From: Propionibacteriaceae bacterium | GTDB lineage: Bacteria; Actinomycetota; Actinomycetes; Propionibacteriales; Propionibacteriaceae | Direction: 5' to 3' | DNA length: 10,801 nt | Assembly (NCBI GenBank): GCA_024636075.1 | Contig: JAGXHS010000069.1 | Coordinates: forward strand, 1-10,801 | In this document: positions 6,993 to 10,801 of the stretch, one piece after another | Numbering within the stretch: position 1 is the first letter of the stretch | Layout: every line of letters begins with the position of its first letter | Program-made: the position numbers and the translations under genes | Notes under the pieces: generated by a model | Seen by the model: only the letters and a program-made list of their open reading frames with translations | What the model was told of the DNA's origin: nothing | Database searches by the model: none

Positions 6993-8621
6993 ATGGCACA
7001 CGAACGCGCAGGGCAAGTAGCCCAGGAGCAAGACCTCATCAATGTCGACGACGTCGTGGCGGCATATCACGACCTGGTCCCCGACCCGGAGAATCCCGAT
7101 CAGCAGGTGGCTTTCGGCACGTCCGGGCATCGTGGATCGAGTCTCGACACCGCATTCAACGACGCCCACATCGCGTGCACCACCCAAGCCATCGTGGAGT
7201 ACCGCCGCGACCAGGGCACGACCGGCCCGCTGTACATCGGCAAAGACACCCACGCGCTGTCGGAACCGGCCTGGCGGACCGCGATCGAGGTGTTGACCGC
7301 TCAGGGTGTCTCGGTCCGCGCTGAGCGTGACGACGAGTACACCCCGACCCCCGCGGTGTCACGGGCCATCATCGTGCACAACCGTGACAACTCCGGCGGT
7401 GACGCCGATGGCATCGTCGTCACCCCGTCGCACAACCCACCACGCGACGGTGGTTTCAAGTACAACCCACCGAACGGTGGTCCGGCGGACTCTGATGCCA
7501 CCAAGTGGATCGCGAGCCGCGCCAACGAACTGCTGCGCGATCCCTCCCAGATCGCGCGCACCCCCTACGAACGCGCCTCGTCCGAGGTTCACCGCTTCGA
7601 CTACCGCAGCGCCTACTGTGACGACTTGGTCAATGCCCTGAACATCGACGCCATCGCCTCAGCCGGCGTACACATCGGGGCAGATCCGATGGGTGGCGCA
7701 GCGGTCCAGTACTGGGAGTACATCTCGGAGAATCTCGGCATCGACCTCACTGTGATCAATCCCAAGGTCGATCCGACGTGGCGGTTCATGACGCTGGACA
7801 CCGATGGCAAGATCCGGATGGACTGTTCGTCGCCCAATGCGATGGCATCGCTGATCAACAACCGCGATGCCTATGCGGTATCCACCGGCAACGATGCCGA
7901 CTCCGATCGCCATGGCATCGTCACTCCGGACGGCGGCTTGATGAACCCCAACGCCTACCTGGCAGTGGCGATCCAGTACCTCTTCGCCCATCGCGACGGC
8001 TGGTCCAAGGCCGCCGGAATCGGAAAGACGCTGGTCTCCAGTTCACTGATCGACAAGGTGGCCGCCGATCTGGGACGCCGCCTGGTGGAGGTGCCCGTCG
8101 GGTTCAAGTGGTTCGTGCCCGGGCTGATCTCTGGTGATCTGGGCTTCGGTGGCGAGGAATCCGCGGGGGCGTCCTTCCTGGCGCTCGACGGCTCGACCTG
8201 GACCACAGACAAGGACGGCATCCTGCTGGCGCTGCTGGCCAGCGAGATCATTGCGGTCACCGGCAAGTCGCCCAGCGAGCACTACGCCGAGTTGGAGGAC
8301 CGCTTCGGCAAGTCCTACTACGCCCGGGTCGATTCCGATGCCAGCCGGGAGCAGAAGGCCACCTTGGCCAAACTGTCATCGGCCGATGTCAAGGCCGACC
8401 AGGTGGCCGGTGAGAAGGTCCTCAACATCCTCACCGAGGCACCAGGCAACGGCGCGGCGATCGGTGGGGTGAAGGTCGTCACCGAGAACGCCTGGTTCGC
8501 GGCTCGTCCCTCGGGCACCGAGGACAAGTACAAGATCTATGCAGAGTCGTTGAAGAGCGAGGACCACTTGAAGCAGGTGCAGTCCGAAGCCCGCGAGGTG
8601 GTCAACGCCGCCCTGGGCTGA
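6993..8621 (+). CDS. pgm: Phosphoglucomutase (alpha-D-glucose-specific)
   Basis: It interconverts glucose-6-phosphate and glucose-1-phosphate in the cytoplasm, feeding ADP-/UDP-glucose, glycogen and trehalose synthesis. The four-domain alpha-D-phosphohexomutase fold is complete. FGTSGHRG lies near the N-terminus. The phosphoserine is S146 in TPSHNPP, the same number as in E. coli Pgm. The metal loop is D301-A-D303-S-D305-R, the sugar-binding loop GEESAG is at 387-392, and the phosphate-binding loop RPSGTEDKYKIY starts at R505. Length is 542 residues against about 546 in E. coli. The start is taken at the ATG at 6993; the N-terminus MAHERAGQVAQ fits the family. It is transcribed alone, diverging from the thioredoxin-like gene and ending in a hairpin. 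Its product would supply the same carbon pool as the glgE operon upstream. Confidence 0.95.
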   Translation: MAHERAGQVAQEQDLINVDDVVAAYHDLVPDPENPDQQVAFGTSGHRGSSLDTAFNDAHIACTTQAIVEYRRDQGTTGPLYIGKDTHALSEPAWRTAIEVLTAQGVSVRAERDDEYTPTPAVSRAIIVHNRDNSGGDADGIVVTPSHNPPRDGGFKYNPPNGGPADSDATKWIASRANELLRDPSQIARTPYERASSEVHRFDYRSAYCDDLVNALNIDAIASAGVHIGADPMGGAAVQYWEYISENLGIDLTVINPKVDPTWRFMTLDTDGKIRMDCSSPNAMASLINNRDAYAVSTGNDADSDRHGIVTPDGGLMNPNAYLAVAIQYLFAHRDGWSKAAGIGKTLVSSSLIDKVAADLGRRLVEVPVGFKWFVPGLISGDLGFGGEESAGASFLALDGSTWTTDKDGILLALLASEIIAVTGKSPSEHYAELEDRFGKSYYARVDSDASREQKATLAKLSSADVKADQVAGEKVLNILTEAPGNGAAIGGVKVVTENAWFAARPSGTEDKYKIYAESLKSEDHLKQVQSEAREVVNAALG

Positions 8622-8638
8622 GTGCCGGTCCAGTCGAG

Positions 8639-8677
8639 ATACGACGGTGTGCGGTGACCTCTCACACACCGTCGTAT
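8639..8677. terminator. Inverted repeat between convergent genes, probable bidirectional terminator
   Basis: The arms ATACGACGGTGTG (8639-8651) and CACACCGTCGTAT (8665-8677) are perfectly complementary over 13 bp with a 13-base loop. It lies 17 bases after the pgm stop. The right arm is itself coding: it holds the final Y-D-G-V codons of the opposing PH-domain gene, whose stop lies at 8662-8664. There is no T-run on either side, so it is not a classic rho-independent terminator, but such tail-less hairpins are common candidates in actinobacteria. Confidence 0.55.
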
Positions 8678-9213
8678 TCGTTGGCATCGTCAGCGCGTGG
8701 CTGGACGTTGGCCCGCAGACCGGCACGTTGGATCACCCGCTGGATGATCAGGTCGCGGCGCTCCGGATCTCCCACATAGGTGATGTCGCGAAGTCCTTGG
8801 TCCTGGGCGGCTGATTCGAAGACGAAGTGCCCGTAGCCCATCAGCCGACCAATGAAGGGCTGCTTCACGCTGATGTCAAGAATTCTGGTCATCGGCATCG
8901 TGGCGAGGTTCTGACTGAGCACCCCATGCACCCGGAACACCCGCTGGTTGGTGATCACGAAGCGGTCCATGTACTGGATGTGGATGCGGATCGTCGACCA
9001 GACGATGATGACCAGGCCCAGCAGAATCGGCACGAAATAGGCCTCGTTCCACAGTGGGATCGACGCGAAGAGCGGGAAGCAGAACAGCAAGGCTGCAACG
9101 GGACGTGCCACCGTCACCCAGTGTTTGCAGACCTCGTCGATGATGTACTCGCCCTCGTCGCTCAACAGGTGTCGATCGACGTCGGGGTGGATGAAACGAC
9201 TCCAGAATGCCAT
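8662..9213 (-). CDS. Membrane-anchored bacterial PH-domain protein (bPH2/DUF304 type)
   Basis: This is a 183-residue membrane protein. Residues 1-33 are polar (WSRFIHPDVDRHLLSDEGEYI). Two hydrophobic segments follow at about 34-54 and 58-75, forming a hairpin. A cytoplasmic bPH2 domain covers about 79-160 (DRFVITNQRVFRVHGVLSQ, then MPMTRILDISVKQ, then GYGHFVFESA, then ITYVGDPER). The family is widespread in actinobacteria with no firmly known function. The chosen start is the ATG at 9213, where the family-like MAFWSRF begins. The frame is open back to 9369, but that extension would overlap the small gene and is Arg-rich shadow sequence. Its Shine-Dalgarno is weak (GGA eight bases upstream of the start). 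It lies 26 bases after the small membrane peptide gene and is probably translated from the same mRNA. Its last codons form one arm of a hairpin. Confidence 0.85.
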   Translation of the reverse strand: MAFWSRFIHPDVDRHLLSDEGEYIIDEVCKHWVTVARPVAALLFCFPLFASIPLWNEAYFVPILLGLVIIVWSTIRIHIQYMDRFVITNQRVFRVHGVLSQNLATMPMTRILDISVKQPFIGRLMGYGHFVFESAAQDQGLRDITYVGDPERRDLIIQRVIQRAGLRANVQPRADDANEYDGV

Positions 9214-9239
9214 CGGTCGTCCAGCGATCGCCGGTGCGG

Positions 9240-9395
9240 TCAGCTGACCAGCGAGGAGAAGAAGCGGCCGATTGCTTCGAAGGCGCCGAAGAATGTCTTG
9301 ACCGCGGCAGCGGCGTCCTCGGGCCTGGTGAACAGGTAGAACAGTGCAAAGGCGGCGACCAACAGCCACACGATCTTCTTGATCAAGCTCAACAT
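9240..9395 (-). CDS. Small single-pass membrane protein, 51 residues
   Basis: The peptide begins MLSLIKKIVWLLVAAFALF and has one membrane segment at about residues 5-22. The two lysines before it suggest a cytoplasmic N-terminus. It then has TRPEDAAAAVKTF and a Phe-rich amphipathic helix ending FFSSLVS. The start at 9395 is fixed by AAGGAG six bases upstream. The longer open frame back to 9512 has no such site and is discarded. I recall short actinobacterial proteins of the same plan, a membrane helix followed by a PEDAA-type motif, but not a function. It precedes the PH-domain gene by 26 bases, so the two are probably cotranscribed and may act together. That functional link is inference. Confidence 0.75.
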   Translation of the reverse strand: MLSLIKKIVWLLVAAFALFYLFTRPEDAAAAVKTFFGAFEAIGRFFSSLVS

Positions 9396-9401
9396 GTCCC
9401 T

Positions 9402-9407
9402 CTCCTT
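9402..9407 (-). promoter_or_regulatory. Shine-Dalgarno of the small membrane protein gene
   Basis: On the minus strand AAGGAG is six bases before the ATG at 9395. It is one of the two best ribosome binding sites in the window and decides the start of this short gene. Confidence 0.75.
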
Positions 9408-9545
9408 GCGGTGGTGGATCCTGCGATCCTTTGGGGAAGGCGGCACGCCCCCGCTCAACGCGCCATTAAACATGCTGCCCGAGGGAGTCGGCAATTCGCG
9501 ACAGGCGCGCACGAACCCTCAACCCGTACGGCAGGGTTTGCCAGA

Positions 9546-9589
9546 GCGGTGGCGCCTGGCAGAACCGGCTCCGGATCAGGCGCCGCCGC
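9546..9589. repeat. 13-bp imperfect inverted repeat upstream of the epimerase gene
   Basis: GCGGTGGCGCCTG (9546-9558) and CAGGCGCCGCCGC (9577-9589) are complementary except for one G/T position, with an 18-base loop that itself holds two CCGG units. It lies 34-78 bases before the epimerase ATG, inside the 228-bp divergent spacer 9396-9623, which holds no gene I can support. It could be an operator or a leader hairpin, or chance in GC-rich DNA. Confidence 0.4.
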
Positions 9590-9611
9590 CCTCTGCTGCG
9601 ACGTGCTGTGG

Positions 9612-9623
9612 GACGATGGAGAC
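9612..9623 (+). promoter_or_regulatory. Candidate -10 element of the epimerase gene (leaderless type)
   Basis: GACGAT ends seven bases before the ATG at 9624, with A at -11 and T at -7 as in the pgm and thioredoxin-like gene starts. No -35 match is visible 17 bases upstream. GGAG at 9618-9621 leaves only two bases before the ATG, while the alternative GGGA at 9610-9613 is ten bases away. Confidence 0.25.
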
Positions 9624-10067
9624 ATGGATAACACAGATCTCTTCATCTGCATCGATCACGTTGGTCTCGCGGTTCCTGACCTGGACGAGGCTATCAAATT
9701 TCACACCGAGGTCTTCGGCTGGCGCGAGTTGCACCGCGAGATGAACGACGAACAAGGCGTCGCCGAGGCGATGATGGGCACCGGCGCGCAGCTGCCGGAG
9801 AGCGCCCAGATCCAGTTGCTCGCCCCCTTGTCGGAGAATTCGTCGATCGGCAAGTTCCTCGCGAAGAACGGGCCGGGGATGCAGCAGCTGTGCTACCGCG
9901 TCGCCGACATCGACGCCGTCTGCGCCACCCTCCGCGAGCGTGGTGTGCGGCTGCTGTACCCCGAGCCCAAGACCGGCACCGGCGGCGCCCGGATCAACTT
10001 CGTACACCCGAAGGACTCCGGCGGCATCCTGCTGGAACTCACCGAACCGGGTACCGGCGAACACTGA
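9624..10067 (+). CDS. mce: Methylmalonyl-CoA epimerase
   Basis: It interconverts (R)- and (S)-methylmalonyl-CoA between methylmalonyl-CoA mutase and the decarboxylation or transcarboxylation step, in propionate metabolism. It is a metal-dependent glyoxalase/VOC-fold protein of 147 residues, against 148 in P. shermanii as I recall it, and shares DLFICIDHV, FGW.ELHRE, ATLRERGV.LLY.EPK and INF.HPK with that enzyme. Metal ligands H12 and Q64 and the acidic residues E48 and E138 are present. The position of the P. shermanii ligand H91 is Gln here (Q88 in GMQQLCYRV). The ATG at 9624 is chosen because it aligns with the family start. The frame is open back to 9207, but that stretch crosses the divergent spacer and the opposing small gene. 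It is followed by a long hairpin, then a DivIVA-like gene in the same direction. Confidence 0.93.
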   Translation: MDNTDLFICIDHVGLAVPDLDEAIKFHTEVFGWRELHREMNDEQGVAEAMMGTGAQLPESAQIQLLAPLSENSSIGKFLAKNGPGMQQLCYRVADIDAVCATLRERGVRLLYPEPKTGTGGARINFVHPKDSGGILLELTEPGTGEH

Positions 10068-10090
10068 GCAGCAACCAAGATATCGACCTG

Positions 10091-10129
10091 CGAGCGGGCG
10101 GTGTTCCAGCACGGAGTGCCGCTCGCTCG
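10091..10129 (+). terminator. Long hairpin after the epimerase gene, probable terminator
   Basis: In + strand RNA, bases 10091-10107 pair with 10113-10129 in a 17-bp stem with an AGCAC loop, using 13 Watson-Crick and 4 G-U pairs. It begins 24 bases after the epimerase stop. There is no U-run after it. In the opposite-strand transcript the four wobbles become A-C mismatches, so the hairpin favours + strand transcription, as expected for a terminator of this gene. Confidence 0.5.
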
Positions 10130-10143
10130 GCATCGGTCGGCGT

Positions 10144-10152
10144 TGCTAATCT
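10144..10152 (+). promoter_or_regulatory. Candidate extended -10 promoter of the DivIVA-like gene
   Basis: TGCTAATCT contains TG, one base, then TAATCT, which fits TAnnnT with an extended -10. No -35 is seen at 17 bases. Transcription would start near 10159, giving a leader of about 20 bases that carries the ribosome binding site. It lies just after the hairpin, so the gene may be transcribed independently of mce. Confidence 0.4.
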
Positions 10153-10166
10153 GCAGAGTGACGCAC

Positions 10167-10173
10167 GGGAGGA
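10167..10173 (+). promoter_or_regulatory. Shine-Dalgarno of the DivIVA-like gene
   Basis: GGGAGGA is six bases before the GTG at 10180. It makes that GTG a better start than the in-frame ATG at 10201, which has no such site. Confidence 0.7.
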
Positions 10174-10179
10174 ACTGCT

Positions 10180-10801
10180 GTGACCAACTTGCCCCAGACC
10201 ATGGACGACAGCTCTGAGGAGTACGGCTACCTCAGTGACGAGTTCGCCGAGGAAACCGGTTTGAACCTCTTCGACGACAGCGCCTCCGCCGCCGGGGGCT
10301 TCTCGCACGCCTTCATGGGTTACGACAAGTCGGCGGTGGACGACTACGTGCGCTCGATCGAGAAGCAGGTCAGCACTCTGCTGCAGCTCAGCCGACACCT
10401 GCGGCGGGAACTGGCCACGGTGCAGCGCGCCATGGGTACATCCGACTTCAGTCGACTGGGAGCTCACGCGCAGGGCATCCTCCGGGCCTCGGAGGCGCAG
10501 GCGAAGGACATCGTCACCAAGTCCGGGCTGGAGGCGGAGCGGATCAAGGAAGAGGGGCGCCGGGTCGCGGCGGATCTGCGGGCCAACGCCCAATCCGAGG
10601 CTGACGACATCCGCGTCGCTGCGCTGGGCAATCTGCGCCAGTTGCGCGAAGACCTCGATGCCCAGATCACAGTCACCCTGAACGAGACCCGCGAGGAGGC
10701 GGCATCGCTGTTGGCTGGGGCACAGCGGCACGCGGAAGCTGTCAAGCACCAAGCCAGCCGGGAAGCCGAAGGGATTCTCGATGGCGCCAGGGTCGAGGCC
10801 G
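10180..10801 (+). CDS. DivIVA-like coiled-coil protein, Scy/FilP-type (3' partial)
   Basis: The open frame runs from the GTG at 10180 to the window end, giving 207 codons with no stop. Residues 9-33 are acidic (DDSSEEYGYLSDEFAEE). A DivIVA-type motif follows at 41-60: FSHAFMGYDKSAVDDYVRSI, matching the F..v.rGYd..eVD pattern. From about residue 57 it is Ala/Glu/Arg/Gln-rich and helical, with coiled-coil character (LRRELATVQRAM, SEAQAKDIV, EAERIKEEGRRVAADL). Such proteins scaffold polar growth or cell division at the membrane. The start is set by GGGAGGA six bases upstream. In Streptomyces the coiled-coil polarity genes scy and filP lie beside the methylmalonyl-CoA epimerase gene, as recalled, so position supports a relation to that group. 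Total length and C-terminus are unknown. Wag31/DivIVA proper is less likely because the motif sits 40 residues in. Confidence 0.8.
   Translation, partial: MTNLPQTMDDSSEEYGYLSDEFAEETGLNLFDDSASAAGGFSHAFMGYDKSAVDDYVRSIEKQVSTLLQLSRHLRRELATVQRAMGTSDFSRLGAHAQGILRASEAQAKDIVTKSGLEAERIKEEGRRVAADLRANAQSEADDIRVAALGNLRQLREDLDAQITVTLNETREEAASLLAGAQRHAEAVKHQASREAEGILDGARVEA

Noticed and set aside
5995..7020. 341-codon + strand frame opposite the thioredoxin-like gene and into pgm
   Set aside because: It covers the divergent promoter region and overlaps the start of pgm. The minus strand encodes a recognisable thioredoxin/TPR-like protein.
9214..9369. N-terminal extension of the PH-domain frame
   Set aside because: It overlaps the small membrane gene out of frame and is Arg-rich. 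The family-like start is the ATG at 9213.
9416..9429. GGATC-CTGC-GATCC hairpin upstream of the small membrane gene
   Set aside because: Only five base pairs around a BamHI-like sequence, easily chance. It has no link to a start or stop.
9207..9623. N-terminal extension of the epimerase frame
   Set aside because: It runs through the opposing small membrane gene and the divergent spacer. Family alignment places the start at 9624.

Overview
The window is GC-rich, densely packed bacterial chromosome, best explained as an actinobacterium and most likely a member of the Propionibacteriaceae. The reasons are a GlgE/maltokinase/GlgB glucan operon, a Pgm of the E. coli type, a B12-pathway methylmalonyl-CoA epimerase that closely resembles the Propionibacterium shermanii enzyme as I recall it, and a DivIVA-like coiled-coil protein. 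There is no sign of phage, transposon, CRISPR, tRNA or rRNA. It looks like core chromosome rather than an accessory island.

Layout. Positions 1-5979 form one tightly coupled + strand operon. It holds glgE (5' end cut off by the window), maltokinase (4-base overlap), glgB (1-base gap) and a NUDIX protein (3-base gap) whose N-terminal third looks like half of a GNAT acetyltransferase. A thioredoxin-fold/TPR-like protein without cysteines (6001-6909, - strand) converges on it. It shares an 83-bp divergent promoter region with pgm (6993-8621, + strand). pgm ends at a perfect 13-bp inverted repeat that also contains the last codons and stop of a convergent membrane PH-domain gene (8662-9213, - strand). 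That gene follows a 51-residue single-pass membrane peptide (9240-9395, - strand). After a 228-bp divergent spacer with a 13-bp imperfect inverted repeat come methylmalonyl-CoA epimerase (9624-10067), a long hairpin, and a DivIVA/Scy-FilP-like coiled-coil gene that starts at 10180 and runs off the end.

How it works together. Maltokinase makes maltose-1-phosphate, GlgE polymerises it into alpha-1,4-glucan and GlgB adds alpha-1,6 branches. Phosphoglucomutase nearby interconverts glucose-6-P and glucose-1-P, the entry to glycogen and trehalose metabolism. The epimerase belongs to the propionate (Wood-Werkman) pathway, and its position beside a DivIVA-like gene resembles the Streptomyces mce-scy-filP neighbourhood. 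No wholly new defence or mobile system is visible. The points most worth a second look are the GNAT-half/NUDIX fusion, the cysteine-free thioredoxin, the Gln substitution at a metal-ligand position of the epimerase, the apparent leaderless starts, the hairpins around gene ends, and the mce/DivIVA-like synteny.
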